Assembly: GCA_022495005.1 (NCBI GenBank)
Contig: JAGYXB010000446.1
Coordinates: 372,001-436,000 of the forward strand
Source of the DNA: Rhyacophila brunnea
Lineage: Eukaryota > Arthropoda > Insecta > Trichoptera > Rhyacophilidae
DNA length: 64,000 bases
Direction: 5' to 3'
Both the position numbers and the translations under genes were made by a program. Under the pieces are notes generated by a model. It ran no database searches. It saw only the letters and a list, made by a program, of their open reading frames with translations, and was not told the origin of the DNA. The first letter of the stretch is position 1. The number at the start of each line of letters is the position of its first letter. This document shows positions 1-12,470 of the stretch, in pieces.

Positions 1-162
1 TCGATAGCCAAACATGACGCTATTTTATAAGCATTTCATGTAAAACTGCTAGTTAATTTCGTCGTAATAACTAAGGATGCCTCTAGTTTAATTAGTAAAG
101 CACATTGGCGTGAATTCAGTGGTTACAGGTTTAAGTCCCGATTGGTGTCGTATTTTTAGTGT
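1..162 (+). repeat. SINE family B copy (tRNA-like), cut by window edge
   Basis: This segment matches 29718-29885 over nearly its whole length, including about 90 bp upstream of the tRNA-like part. The tRNA-like part has an A-box-like word near 93-105 and a degenerate B box (GGTTTAAGTCC, 128-138), ending in 'tggtgtcgtattttt'. A third, more diverged copy is at 26450-26522. The left end may lie outside the window. Confidence 0.6.
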
Positions 163-168
163 TGTAAT

Positions 169-235
169 TGCCACTTGCTCAACCTATTAGGTCCATACCA
201 TAGACTATAGATGTCCATACCCTGACTCCATTGAT
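169..235 (-). repeat. SINE family A, internal fragment
   Basis: The body segment shared by family A copies ('ttgctcaacctattaggtcc', then 'ccctgactc' on the plus strand) is recognisable, with a small internal duplication of 'gtccatac'. The tRNA-like head and the 3' tail are missing. Confidence 0.5.
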
Positions 236-584
236 ATACTACTGGATGAATCATATGCTTCTTAAAATGACGCCCGATTTTCAGCGAGTCGGCCTTTGTT
301 AAAACTTACTAAGTAAGCCCGGTCTAGCTTGCATCTTACTCTAACTAATAGTCAGCGCATGACGACTTGCTCTGTCTGTTTTGCATTGCAGACACCCTTA
401 GGTTCACTATTCCAAGAACGCAAATTTAGTTTTACAGCCAGGGCAATACGGGTGAAATTCGGGAATCCATGTTAACGGTCTTAACGCATTATACTTACAA
501 GGAAATATTATAAGACGATATTCGTTTGTGGTACATTTTTAAAATGACACTTGTATGGGAACTGCTCATCTAGTAGTATATCAA

Positions 585-712
585 TGCCTGACTCACACAC
601 AAATTGAAAAACAATATGTGTAAGTACTTGCTACTTGCCAGACCCAGGATTCGAACCTGGGACCCACGGCGTGATAGTCCAACGCTTAAGCCACGCGGCC
701 ACCGTGGGTGTG
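585..712 (-). repeat. SINE family A, 5' half with intact tRNA-like head
   Basis: On the minus strand a tRNA-like head runs from about 709 to 634. It has an A-box-like segment (GGCTTAAGCGTTGG) and a perfect B box GGTTCGAATCC (complement of 647-657). The stem around the B box (CCCAGG/CCTGGG) is intact. The body follows to about 585 ('caatttgtgtgtgagtcag') and then stops, so the 3' half is lost. A real tRNA gene is unlikely: the acceptor stem does not pair well and the same sequence recurs with a common body at 46757, 54566 and 62448. Confidence 0.75.
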
Positions 713-1638
713 TCTTATTTTTTATTTAATGAATATTATTTATTTAATATTACAATTATAATATTATTTATTTAATAAATAATATTGTAATTGAGATCTG
801 GGTTACAGGAATCTGATGACAGCCACATATATAATAATATGTTCTTCAGTGGGTAGCACATATCTTGCTGCTGTTAAAATATCGCACTTATTGCAACAAT
901 AAAAACCAACTTCGTGTAATTGTTACAATAAGTGATAATATTTTGATACAAACATACCCTAAGTTTGATACTATTTATCACTTTAGTGTTCGATAAGTAT
1001 AGAATAGCCCCACAGAAGGGTAAATCGTGATACATCATTTTTTCATCAATAGATAAATATACATAGTACCTAAGATTTTTTTTTAAATTTCAATGTGATA
1101 ACTGAGTATGGTTTTAGTATAAGTCCCACATCGTCTTGGGGCAATTTTAATATAGCCTATGAATAATAAACAAGCCTCGTGGCAAAGTCCGTTGGTACGA
1201 GAACAGTTGTTTTGTCGCAAAACTTTAATTTATTTTCCCCAAATTCGAGAAATAATTTACGAAATCGTTCGTGTTTTCGGCGGGGACCGAACCAAAATAT
1301 TACGGATATTGTTAAACGTGTAATTTATTTCACTGATTTTAAACGCTGAATTATTTTCACATTTCGGTGGAGGGGGAGGGGGCTTAAAACATTTTGAATA
1401 CTTCATTTAAATCAAATTACCCGAGTATGCTTTCAATTTTAGCTTTGATATTATTTTCGAAATATAGGACGCGTATACATGCGACTTCGTGATAAAGCTG
1501 CATGGTAATTATTCAAAATTAATTGATTGTGCTACTGCACTGATATTTTTATTTTTCTATATCAGTTTAACAGTGTTAACTGTCAATTCACGGTGGAATA
1601 ATATACATTATTAATACAAACAAAACACAACATATTAT
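713..1638. other. AT-rich stretch, no gene seen
   Basis: I see no coding region. A small AT palindrome lies near 748-793 and a purine-rich run (gtggagggggaggggg) near 1365-1381. Confidence 0.4.
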
Positions 1639-2167
1639 TAGTGGCGAAGGGTGGAGGTAGGCTGTTAATCCGATATAAATAGTGCACACTAAACTTTGTC
1701 AGTAAGAACTAAGACCACAATTATTTACAGATGATGTTTGTTAGTTTTTAAAGTCAATTAAACCCTGCGAAACCAAGCCATAATAGATAATAGTCAAAAA
1801 ATATTTGTCTATCGATAAAATAATTTAAAATTATGTCATTAAATCATATCTAATTTTGAATATTTTATGGATGGAATAAATTATTTATTATGGTTTGGTT
1901 TAGGCAGGTCTTAACATGTATAATTCAAAGTATGAAAGTACAAATAAGTACTTATGAATGAAAAAATTTACACAATTTTGTAATCCCAAAGCGTACCAAA
2001 ACTATTTTGGTTTAGTTTAGTCAGGATTTAATTGATTTTTAAAAACTAACCAACACTACATGTAAATATAGTAGTTCAAATAAAACAAATACTTATGACT
2101 GACATAGTTTAATGTGCACTATATATTATGTCGGATCTTAACAGCCTACCTCCACCCTTCGCCACTG
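1639..2167. mobile_element. hAT-1 non-autonomous element (529 bp)
   Basis: The terminal inverted repeats read (T/C)AGTGGCGAAGGGTGGAGG and its complement ...CCACCCTTCGCCACTG. Flanking octamers CATATTAT at 1631-1638 and 2168-2175 are identical, the 8-bp duplication expected of hAT transposition. The inner part is AT-rich with 'gtgcac..taaact' near both ends, and no reading frame is present. Relatives are at 9203, 40347, 52186 and 57857. Confidence 0.88.
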
Positions 2168-2588
2168 CATATTATAACCCCTAATCATCATAATTTTAGT
2201 GACTCTGGATCCATTACTGGATGAAAGTCTCTCCTTCCATCAAATGGTGAGTTTAGGCACTTGTACGTGGTACGAATTAAGTATTTTTTAAATCTATTTC
2301 TTATGGGTATCCATTTTACAATAATTGTATATCTATATACATTTGAATTTATTATGTATTATTATAGCGCATTTGACAATAGTTGTAATACCTACTATTT
2401 TTTTTTTTTTAATGAATAAACATTCTTTGTAATTTACGTTAAGCACGGTATGGAGACACGTCAGGTGGGCGAAAAGTATTTTTAGGATGAAAGTGTTGAA
2501 GATGAACAGACTGAATGTAGCTCGACCGTTTATTTTAGTTTAGGTGTGAAGTTGACCGTGAAATATATCGCGCGGTAAGGTCTGCTCA
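2168..2588. other. No gene seen; possible LINE-tail word
   Basis: A degenerate 'tccattactggatgaaagtc' near 2210-2229 resembles the LINE-tail word seen at 12068 and 28735. Nothing else can be supported. Confidence 0.3.
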
Positions 2589-2674
2589 GTCCGAGGCATT
2601 CTGATAGTAAGTATCACCGTCCGAGGCGTGTTGGTAGAGTGCCATCATCCGAGGCGTGCTGATAGTGAGTACTA
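2589..2674 (+). repeat. Three-unit minisatellite, about 29 bp period
   Basis: The core 'tccgaggc(g/a)t(g/t)ctgatag' recurs beginning at 2590, 2620 and 2648, giving three degenerate units of 28-30 bp. I see no coding frame through it. Confidence 0.65.
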
Positions 2675-3960
2675 TATCCCATCAACTGTGGCTCTCTGTT
2701 TATTGAAATGAATATTCGATAAATTGCGGCAAGCTATCATTGATGTAGGTCACAATTGGCTAATAAGGTGATAGTCAGCTTGCTGCTATCTCGTAGTGTT
2801 TCGCTGACAAGGCTTGGGATTGTCGACCTTCCCCAACGTATATCACACTTGCAGAATTTGCTGACCGTAGATGAAGTGATTTGGCAATTCGATGATTATC
2901 GAGTTGTTGTAATCACCGAGTATTTGCTAACACGGCCGGAGGTTGTTGACCCACAGATTATTCCATAATAATTCCTTGTCCACTTCTTAAGTTGTGTATT
3001 CTTGTAAGCATATACCACTTTATTCATATATAATATGTCAACACAAAAATTGTTTGATTTATCTTTGGTAAATAACAATGAAAAATTAACAGCCATGTAT
3101 TTATATTTTTATATCAGGAAGTAAGTAGGCATATTGTAGCTACACCTACAACATACGTTATATTATCATTTATTCATGTATTTCTTTGTTATATTATGTA
3201 CAAACTCTTTTATTATTTCAAATAGAAAAGTTTCTATACATAAGGAATAAGAATTAAATACAATTATCTACATTAAATATGTGCCCAATTCAAAGTAAAA
3301 GCAATTATCATTAGGTACGTCAAGTAAAAGCTCGTTCAAGCTTTGACGCAGGCGGAGCTTTTTTAGCTATGATTAATGCACTGTTAATTCGAATAGGTGT
3401 CCAAACCATAAATAAAATAATAATAACAAGTTTTTTTCATTTTTGTAGGCAATTAGGTGTTTGACGTTTAATGATTTAATGGGTCATAAAAAATAATATT
3501 TTAGGATTATTCAGTGGGTGTAAGTAAAAGTTTGGGTTTATAGAGAGGTTTTTTACACGAAATGTAAAAATCTAATTATTGTATATTAAGTAATTATTTC
3601 AACAAGAAAACATTGTGAAATAAAAATATATTTAGGTATACTACGGGGTGAAATATTTTCTGTTCATTTGTGTGTTGATCATACTGTGAAAAGTTTTATC
3701 ATCGACCTAAAATAAAATAGTCTTATTATTGGCACTCCAACGCAACGTGAATCCACAGCATCCCAGGAAACGTCTCCATCATTTCTGTCTGCTGAAAGAT
3801 TCTTTCATTGCCATAACCTAATAAATACTCAGCTGTTTATATTCATAAATTGCATTTATCTAGCACCTAAAAACCCATTTACAAAATAATGTTATAAATT
3901 ATATTAAATTATCCAGGTCGGTCTATTAATCGACGCACGCGTAGTCTTGATAATGGGGTG
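2675..3960. other. No gene seen
   Basis: The region is AT-rich. The short frames here, including one of 70 codons from 2756, show no domain, codon bias or splice context that I recognise. Confidence 0.4.
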
Positions 3961-4478
3961 CATGGCCCTCACAAGAAGGCAGGGGCTGACAGAGCTCTAG
4001 CCTGGGGGCCCGGCGTGGCAGGTCGACCAGTTAAGTGAGATAAACACACAAACCAAATTTGTTCTGATAGTAAAAAAGTAGCCTGCGGCGCTATTTCACA
4101 TGAAGAGTATGAGCATTTATAAATATATATCTATGTGTTGCAATTCTATGTGATATGATGATTGATATAATAGAATGATAATTCACGTGTAGAGATTTAT
4201 TTTAATTATTTGAAGGGTCGCATGTTACTTGACTAACACAAAAAGGGGTGCTTCATAATTGAATGCGGATTTATATAAAAATACGAAAAATTGCTAAAAA
4301 AATACATGGAACGCCCTTAATTTTACTTTGCGGAACCCTGGGGTTCCATTAGGGATACCATTTAGGGAACACTATAGTGTAGCTGTAGAATATCACACTC
4401 CTTTTAACCTTAGTGATAGGTATGGGAGCCCGCCAAGCATCCTGGCCTGGGGGCCCACTTCAAGATGTGGGGACCATG
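3961..4478. mobile_element. hAT-2 non-autonomous element (518 bp)
   Basis: The ends read CATGGCCCTCAC and GTGGGGACCATG (inverted). They are flanked by identical octamers ATGGGGTG at 3953-3960 and 4479-4486. Inside both ends sits a 'gcctgggggcccg/a' block, and the middle has 'gataaacaca' and 'aaaaatacatggaac' words shared with the copy at 63236. There is no transposase. The 61-codon frame at 4328-4513 is only the GC-rich terminus read as protein. Confidence 0.88.
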
Positions 4479-6508
4479 ATGGGGTGACAGCAATGATGGT
4501 AGTTGTTGACTAATAAAACAATCCATATAACTTAATCATCGTCAGCCTAAATCAATGAAGGCCTCTCTCACCTGATTTCATTCTTCTCAATCCTGTTGAA
4601 TCCATTTCAACGGACTTCCACATTAACATTTTGTAGATCTAAAATTTATTAAGCATAATTATGTTTATAACACTATATTTCTTTACACAAACCAACCATT
4701 CTAATTTAGGTTTCTCAATTTTTCTTTCTTCAGCTATTTTATTGGAGAGAATTTATTCTATTGGGTATCTTCTACTCTTGAGAAATGTCCTGGCCAACAA
4801 TGTTTCTGTGCTATTTTTATATTGAGTGAAAAAATACTTATTATATTGGTGGGTTACAAAAATATGTTTTTGAACTTAACTTAACCTATATAATATTATA
4901 ATAAAATAACTGTGTATGTATAATTACCTACTTTATTATCGATATTATTTATTACGTAACTTATAGTATAATTTTACATATTTTTAGTTAGCTCATTTTT
5001 TTGAGTTCTTTACAATATTAACAATAGCTCTATATTGGGGCCATTAGTCATTTGATTGATGACTCAAGTATGTACTCAAAATGTGTTTTCAGGTACCACG
5101 TATACTAAAAAAGAAAACATATTTCCATTAACTCGCCACAATGCGTCATTGTAGACATTTTCAATCCATAGTGAATCCATTAATGCTTAATTACATGGAA
5201 ATCCATTCCGTAGCTTCATGAACTGAGCCGTAGTTATCTGTGCTCATTCGATATTGTCCAAAATCATGTACCTCTAATAACAAATCGGAATTAAAATTCG
5301 GTGTAATATCCTCATTGACTAAAGCGCATTATATTTTACTGTTTTGTTTATTATATATTACGAGATGATAATAATCGCCTTCGTGCAATTTTTTATTTAT
5401 TTATTTCAAAGTAACTACAAAAAATGTGTTTGTACCGTGTTTGTTTACGAAGGGTGCTTACTTACTAATTTTAATTGTTCTGTTATTCGAATATACCATA
5501 TACCTCTACTGTAGTCCGAACCTAAACATTTTACCGCGGGTTAACGCGGGTATAATTAAATATTTTTTTAGTAAACTGTTTACCTCGATGTTTACCCTAT
5601 GTCTGAATAAGACGGGCTGCCAAATACCGTATTTTGACATTACAATAAGGTGTATCTCTCAAAGATCTCTAACACGTACTTACCCTCCTAGAGGTATCGT
5701 CATTCAGTCGTCATCTTCCACACTCTTTAAATGTACCTGGGAGGAACGGTATTAACACGTGTATAGTATAATAATACATGGTCAATCTAGGCCATGTCAC
5801 CCAGTTGATGCACATTCTCTTATTCCTCCAGAAGATTTCTAAAATGTCCTTTCCTTGCTGGCAAAGAAGAACAACTATCACTCTGTCATCTCCCCCACCC
5901 TTCAAGAAGTGACTGGGAGGAGAAATATTAAAACTTATGAATAAATTTTAGTACAAAACGGGCTAATCCAGATTGTGTCACCTAGTTCATCCACGGTATC
6001 ATTCAACACATTCATATTTCGGAGGTATTGATCATAGGCCAACCACAAAGCCGCTAGAAAACTAATAATGAACCTTACAATTTGTTTATCTTTTCAATTT
6101 AAATAATTTTTCACTCCAAATGCATAAATAAATAGGGTGTTTTAAATCATGAATAATAATATCGTCAGGAAACATGCGCAAAGTAAAATATAACCCATCG
6201 TGCAAGTTGAATAAATTGTTTTATATTCGCTCTTACGGCGCACCACGGCTCTGCAATTTGGGCTTATTTACAAGTGAAATGACTCTATTATTTCAGAACC
6301 GAATAGAAAATTATGTATTAGCATGAAATTCTTCACCCCCATATACTAGGGGGTTACCGAATCTCATTTTGGTCGATCAAATATCAAAACGCCGGGCATA
6401 AACAATATACCTAAGAGATTACAGTATACATCTACCATCTTACAATAAATTACCCCCATAGTTTCAAAAGATGTTAACTGACATTTTCATATTTTCTATG
6501 TAATCAAC
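4479..6508. other. No gene seen; weak internal duplication
   Basis: A degraded LINE-tail word lies near 4540-4570. Two diverged blocks near 5736-5815 and 5909-5995 share 'ctgggagga', 'gtcacc(c/t)agtt' and 'catccac'-like words in the same order, suggesting an old tandem duplication. The 109-codon frame at 5426-5755 is hydrophobic at its N terminus but matches no family I know and overlaps this duplication, so I do not call it a gene. Confidence 0.35.
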
Positions 6509-6711
6509 CGGTATAAGTCGGTTATGGGGGGGGGGAGGCGGGAACCGCGCTAATTGTCATAGCCGATTTTGGAAAAATTCATGAATTTCTAGAATGAAAA
6601 CCTAACCTAACTTAACATAACCTAAACTAACCCAACCTAACAAATAATACAGTATATAGGTTATTTTCAAAATGTGTTTGCCGCTGGCTTCCCCATAACC
6701 GACTTGTACCG
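6509..6711. mobile_element. Palindromic element with CCTAA-rich core
   Basis: Ends CGGTATAAGTCGGTTATGGGG and CCCCATAACCGACTTGTACCG are inverted repeats. The inner arm 'attttcaaaatgtgtttgcc' and the word 'aaataatacagtatat' are shared with 28184-28335, 7925-8074 and 17353-17518. The core (about 6600-6645) is a degenerate run of CCTAA-like pentamers. Target duplication not resolved. Confidence 0.7.
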
Positions 6712-7150
6712 AAAATTCAATATTTGAGAGACAATTGATTTAAAAATATGATGTGTGATTATTAATTAATTTAAACATCTGACGGAATACTTTAATACAA
6801 TTAAACAGTCATACATAATTAATTGTAAACACGTGTGGGTTAGATCTTGATTGCAGAAATAGTCCTATTTATCTAACCTAACTCTGCGGTATTCATGCTA
6901 CCTCCACGCAGGAAAAATGTGATATTTAATGATGATGTAAATCGTGCGGTTAACCTAGTTTTATAACACTACAGAACTTGATATATTTTTCCTATTTTTG
7001 TTGTTTAGGTATGTGCTAAATACGAGTAGGTACTTAGTATATAATTATTTTTGTTGTTATTAATAAATGAACATCTTTTCTATTTAAGTATTAATACTTA
7101 CACTGTTGTTAATAATTACCTATTTTTTGTCTTTCATTTTTTTCTTTAAC

Positions 7151-7382
7151 CTGTCATGCCTCAGCATTGGTGCATAGGGCAATCACAAGTTCTTGCCAGT
7201 TCCTTCGGTCTATCGCCAATTCTCGGGTCTCCTGCCATGCCAGACATGCAGCGCATATATCGCTTTTGTAGCACCGCTGCAACGTTATGGGGGGCGATGG
7301 AACCCTTGAGGTTGTGCTACAAGTGTCACCACTTTCTGGTGGCATCCGGAACACATGTCCCACCCACGTGAAGCGTCTCTAT
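7151..7382 (-). pseudogene. Non-LTR retrotransposon pol C-terminal fragment
   Basis: On the minus strand the frame reads TWVGHVFRMPPESG, then a damaged middle, then ITLQRCYKSDICAACLAWQE and a final ELVIALCTNAEA before a stop. The pattern W-(V)GHV-x-RMPP ... RCYKSD ... LAW-E-x-x-ELA-x-DR-x-W-x-ELV is the extreme C-terminus of a LINE reverse transcriptase polyprotein, downstream of the RT domain. A sister copy on the same strand lies at 19874-20130 and confirms the alignment. Only about 75 codons remain; the catalytic RT domain is absent, so this is a 5'-truncated dead copy. The exact clade cannot be set from this segment. Confidence 0.72.
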
Positions 7383-7924
7383 ATATTATTTTCTTTTATA
7401 TTTATAATAATTAATACATACTCTATACGTTTCCTTTGTATTATGGTACATTGGTAAATCGCTGTTATATCTAAATAAATAAATACACATTATTGTTTAT
7501 TAAAATAAATATTTTATTTATCAAGTAAAGTAAATTCACAATAAGTTAGCCACGTGCTTATTTTAATTGGCTAGTTAGTTAGTTTATAATAATTGTTAAC
7601 GTCTTCAACATGTTTTATTGCTAGAACAAAAGCCAACAACTGTAAGAAACGACATGTCATAAGTAAAACCGTGTTCTTGTTTCTAGTGAAAAAACACGCT
7701 AACCTAACACCAACGGCATGCCAGAGTGCAGTGAAGTCACAAAAGCAGAGCTGATGAAGGGTTCAATAAAAATAATCACTTTTGGGTTGGTGATAGGTAC
7801 AATTATTCATATGTATATATTTTCCATTAATTTGACTGAAATGAAATGTATTTCTGATCTATTACAAATGACCGTTGAAAGACATTCACAAGATTATCAT
7901 GTTAGATTGTGAGAACATTGAAAG
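7383..7924. other. No gene seen
   Basis: AT-rich DNA. The short frame at 7718-7912 has no recognisable domain. Confidence 0.35.
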
Positions 7925-8074
7925 CCTACCGAACCTAACCTAATCTAAATTAACCTATAAACCTAACCTAAATTAATCTAACCTTACAAATAATCCAGTA
8001 TATCAGCTATTTTCAAAATATATAATAAAATATCGCTGGCTTCCTGATAAATAAGCCGACAAGAACCGTGCTTT
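7925..8074. mobile_element. Half copy of the palindromic CCTAA element
   Basis: A CCTAA-like run at 7927-7985 is followed by 'tacaaataatccagtatatc', 'attttcaaaatat' and a diverged end 'ctggcttcctgataaataag ccgac'. This matches the right half of 6509-6711. The left terminal repeat is not visible. Confidence 0.55.
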
Positions 8075-9202
8075 ATTTAGACATGATTTTATCTCAATTA
8101 CTATACGACCCCAAGAGGTTGGACGGTTTTTAATATACGACCATATATTTCCGATAAAACATTTCACGGTGAAGTGTGATACGGCGAACTGCATACATAC
8201 AAATTTCCGGACACTTAGAGATTATGTCAAAACAATCCGATAATTATTTTACATACTATAAGATAAAAGGTAGTTTAAATCTCCTACAAAAGCTTCAATA
8301 AAACTAAAAACATTGTCTTTTTACTAAGCAGGGCAGTCAGTAGGTATTCTCAATAAAGTGACTGGACTCATTATAACTGAAGTAACCTGAACAGTGCAAT
8401 ATTGATCAAGATTGAAGGAGAGTATTGGTTTATGTCGCCACTCCAAGTAAACATTCCACTAACTCATTCGTCAATCGTAAATTCCATTTAGCAATTTTCT
8501 CACTTTTAAATAAACTTTCGAACAATAGTGGTTTTCATTTTTGGTTTACCCCCTCGTTGACGGCATAGCTGTATGTCCCTGTCGATACGTGCTACGTAAT
8601 TCCATGGCATGCTCCGGCACACAGCCAACGACCCTAATAGAATTTGCGACACTTTCCTTCAATAGAGTCATTTGAAATATTAATAATAGCCCTGTTTAAT
8701 AACAACAAATTAAGTACCCGGTGACACGAAATCCCCGCTATAACACTTGTACCCCGACGCTATTTTCGGGGGTGTAAGCGCAAGGGGCTCTATGGCAATT
8801 ACATTTAAACATCTAAATGAAGAAAAAATATTGTATTATCTATTTAGATATAGATTGAGCAACTTCAATCCGTCTTTCAAGCCTGGTTATTCGCGATAGT
8901 ATACCAATTAAAGAAGATATTATAGCCCTTGATCGTGGGTCTGGAGGTGAAAAATGAAAAGGGGGAAAATAGGAGTTACCTGCGACAATTATTTCCCGAA
9001 TAAGTAGTACGATAAAATTGATATCTCTGTATTAATATGTCATAGAAAATTAATAAGAAACTCCTCTCTTTTGATTGGTACAATGGGGAAAAACATAAAG
9101 AATGCAGAACTATTCTAACAAACATTTGAAATATTTTACAGAAGACTTCTTCTTTGAATTATCCAATTATTATTTATATAGACATAATATGTATGTATAA
9201 TT
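8075..9202. other. No gene seen
   Basis: I find no supported gene or repeat boundary here. Confidence 0.35.
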
Positions 9203-9839
9203 CAGTGGCGAAGGGTGACTTTTGGAAAGACGTAGGCTGTGGAGATCTGATAAAAAGAACACACTTGTCAGGTATACTTACGAGAAATAAGAAGATAATA
9301 CGATATTACTACTAATGAATAGGTACACACTAATTTAATGAAACTTCAAAAACTCACTGACGACATAAAATAATTAAGCGATCAGTTTAAATTAAGTATT
9401 TTTTCAAAAAATTCATACACATCAAAAATCATTAGATAAAAGTTCTTTTTATTTTTAAAAAGAGTCTATATTTATTTATATTCGATTAAACACCATAGAA
9501 ATAATTTTTTTTCGGTTTTAGGCTCTGCGATTGGAGCTTACCTTAGTTCATACAATTTGATAGACTGGGCGGGGCTACGTGACGTAAAGTCCATATGAAA
9601 AAAATTGAGAATTAGACCTTTATTTACGTCAAGACAAAATCTTTGCAGATTGTTTTGTAATTATCTTTGTAATACATTCCTACACATACGGCATCACTCT
9701 CGTCGGAAAAATAAATTATTTTATAGAATATGACGTTATAATTAAGTGAATATATAAACAAGTCAATATGCAATTAAAAAATATTTTTCTTAAGAAGGTA
9801 TGCTTCAAATAATCGCCTAGTATGGAGTCTTCGCCACTG
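9203..9839. mobile_element. hAT-1 relative, longer subfamily (637 bp)
   Basis: The left end is CAGTGGCGAAGGGTGACTTT and the right end ...TCTTCGCCACTG. Flanking octamers GTATAATT (9195-9202) and GTATCATT (9840-9847) agree at 7 of 8 bases. The interior differs from 1639-2167 but matches 52186-52740 ('gaaacttcaaaaactcactg', 'gacgtaaagtccata'). Confidence 0.82.
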
Positions 9840-12067
9840 GTATCATTAATTTCATCAATAGTCCAACTAAAATATGATGTATACATTTATCTAAACAAAT
9901 AATAAATACATGAAGTAAGTTGTTTCTAAGAACTTCTTTCTCAAAAAGAAAAATCAAATGTCACTTAGAATAGTTCTGCATTCATCTGACGTATTAATCA
10001 TGGTCTCAAAAAATTTGTTGCAATAGCAGGATCTGAGGATCGTTATTATTAAGATCTTTGGAAGTAAGCGGATGATGGTGTGATGAGAAGATGAGTGAAG
10101 AACTGAAGTATGATTGTTGGGATCGGTTGCGTGTTTATTTGATGAATTATCACAAGTACAGTGATACAATTATAAAAGATAACAGCGTGGTAGATATTTT
10201 AGCCTGAGGTACGATGATACAGAGTGACAGTTCTCTACAAAGATAAAATGCGGAGTGAGATATTCATTTAATCGTGATAGCCTATATATTGAAATCCTTA
10301 AGATTGAATAATGCTGCATCTGCGTGTCCCATACCTTCGGTGAGAAATACATTCTAACATAATAAATATTAATAAATATTACTGAGGTAAAAGTTCTTAA
10401 TTAGAATCCTCACAGGACTCGTTGTTCGCCACAGATCTTTGATCAATTGATTGAAAAAGTCTGCTGTCATGGAGCTATAGTATTTATTCGACAGTTTCAA
10501 CACATAATCATGGCAGTTTCTGTACAGAGTGGTATAACGAATAAACCAAAGCGCTTAACGTCAGCGGACAGCAGAGCCAGTCCAAAAAACAAAAAGATTT
10601 TCTTTCTTAACTTTCTTCTTTATGTATTACGGTGGATGGTTGCAGCATCAGTCCCGTGCGGCTCAGTCTCGGGACGGAATGAGCACTTAAAATCACTTCT
10701 TTCAGACACGTTTAAAGCGTCATAGAAAGCGGCCGTGCATATCCACGGCTGTGCATATATGACGGGTGGTGGTGGGCACTTTAACGGTCCACCCGTGCAC
10801 ATTTTTTTTAGTATAGTCTTAAATGTTTTTAAATGTTTCGCTAATCGCAGTGTAGAGAAGAAGTTTTATGTTAAGAAGTTAAGAAATATGCGAGCTTTCT
10901 TTCTCAATCTTTCATAAAGCTATTGTAGCGTTTGTGACTTGAGCTTTGAGCTTCTCATTTTCTAATTCTTCTTTCTGTTATGACATCACTTATCGGAGAC
11001 TGACCGCCGTGAAGTCGATGTTGTAAGCGTCATCTTTTACTACGTGTACCGTTAATTTTACCTTTGATATTGAATGAATTGGCAAACTTACTGGATAATT
11101 CTATACTCTCACAATATATTCACCTATAGTATTATAGTCGCAGAATGGATTTATTGTATTTTTTTTTTAATTTGCAAAATAGTTTTACTCTTTACAGTAC
11201 ACTGTATTCCACTCCAGCAATTTTATATTTATGATGTCCTATATTATTAAATTATATTGGTATTTTTCGTTATCTCGTAATTCTGTCATTAATGGTACCT
11301 CTTTAATGCCTATTCGACTCAATATTGGCAATGACTATTTACACCATAGGTAAATATTTATTTTTTATATTCGAGATAGTAGACAATTTTATATACCTAC
11401 TTACATAGCGTCCCTTTATTCTCGTATAATCTAATATAGTGCCACAGTGGCCAATTTGTATATAAATGTAGGTATAACCCTGAATGAATAATTATACTAC
11501 ACTAAACCCTAGACGGCATAATTGAACCAAAATTAATGTCCAGCGCTTTATTTTAGTTAATACATGAAACTATAAAAATGTACTAAATTATTATTTATTA
11601 CCATTCAGTAGCCTTAAAAGTTCATTAAAATTATATTAATATTTTAATGCTGCTATTTTATAAATCTTGTGTAGAAAATTGGGAATATTTTTTAACGATA
11701 AAACCTACCTATTTACGATACTGTGGGAATTACGAATTATGAAAGGTTTGCAATTATTGAATTTGTAAAAACATAATTATTTTAATTATCATGAAAACAC
11801 TTCTTAATTTCTCACTTCTTTTCATCATTCGCTCACTGAGAGACATTTTTGCCTGGTTGCTCACATTTCACCATCTTTTACACCACGTCTATTAATTCTA
11901 GAACCACCATATCTTGGCTATAATTTTATGGCGCGTATGCAGCGCTAAAGACAGTAAAGAAGAACATAGTATAGGAATATGTTAATTTAAATATGATGCG
12001 CTAATGCTTATATTTTTAAATCAATTATTAGCATTACGCACAGAAAATTAAGATAACATTTATAAAT
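9840..12067. other. No gene seen; one less AT-rich patch
   Basis: Most is AT-rich and featureless. About 10620-10800 is less AT-rich and contains the near-mirror 'cgtgcatatccacggctgtgcatat', but no frame or RNA fold convinced me. The frames of 60-92 codons here overlap on both strands. Confidence 0.35.
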
Positions 12068-12470
12068 ATCATCATCAGCCAGGGTCGATCCACTGATGGA
12101 TGAAGGCCTCCCCTTGCTCTCTCCACTCTTATCGGTTGCTAGTTCTTTGCTGCTACATACATCTACTGAAATGTATGCTCTATCTAGCTAGTTTTAGGGT
12201 GTCTCTGTGTGCGCTTAGTGCCCCTTGGGTGTCATTGTACGACGGCAATTGACCAACGGTTGTCCGCTCGCTGAGCAACATGTCCGGCCCATTGCCATTT
12301 TATCTGCTCAGCGACCTCTGTCAAATCGCGTACTCGTATCTGCTTTCTTATCCATTGGTTTCTCTTGTTATCTTTACGCGTTATGCCCAACATGCATGCA
12401 ACTTTCCATGCCACGTTGTACTACTCGTATTTTTTTTAATTTTAAAGAGTTCAGATATTCTTACTTGAAA
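12068..12470 (-). pseudogene. RTE-like LINE reverse transcriptase C-terminus
   Basis: Minus-strand pieces read in order: QRGMES, then MLGITRKDNKRNQWIRKQ, then VAEQIKWQWAGHVAQRADNR, then in a shifted, stop-broken frame PKGTKRTQRHPKT and finally EAFIHQWIDPG. The order ERxMLGI-x-(R/K)DxxRN-x-WIR ... K-x-WAGHVAR-x-D-x-RW ... EAF-I-Q-W is the standard C-terminal tail of RTE-type endonuclease/reverse transcriptases. A frameshift lies at the ESCM/MLGI junction and stops occur where W is expected. The final EAFI(Q/H)QW codons are the source of the 'tccactg..ggatgaaggcct' word seen elsewhere in the window. Confidence 0.82.

Noticed and set aside
634..709. Minus-strand tRNA gene
   Set aside because: A and B boxes are good, but the acceptor stem is poor and the same head plus a common body recurs elsewhere; it is a SINE head.
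5426..5755. 109-codon frame with a hydrophobic N terminus
   Set aside because: No recognisable domain, random-looking composition, and it overlaps a decayed duplication; not supportable as a gene.
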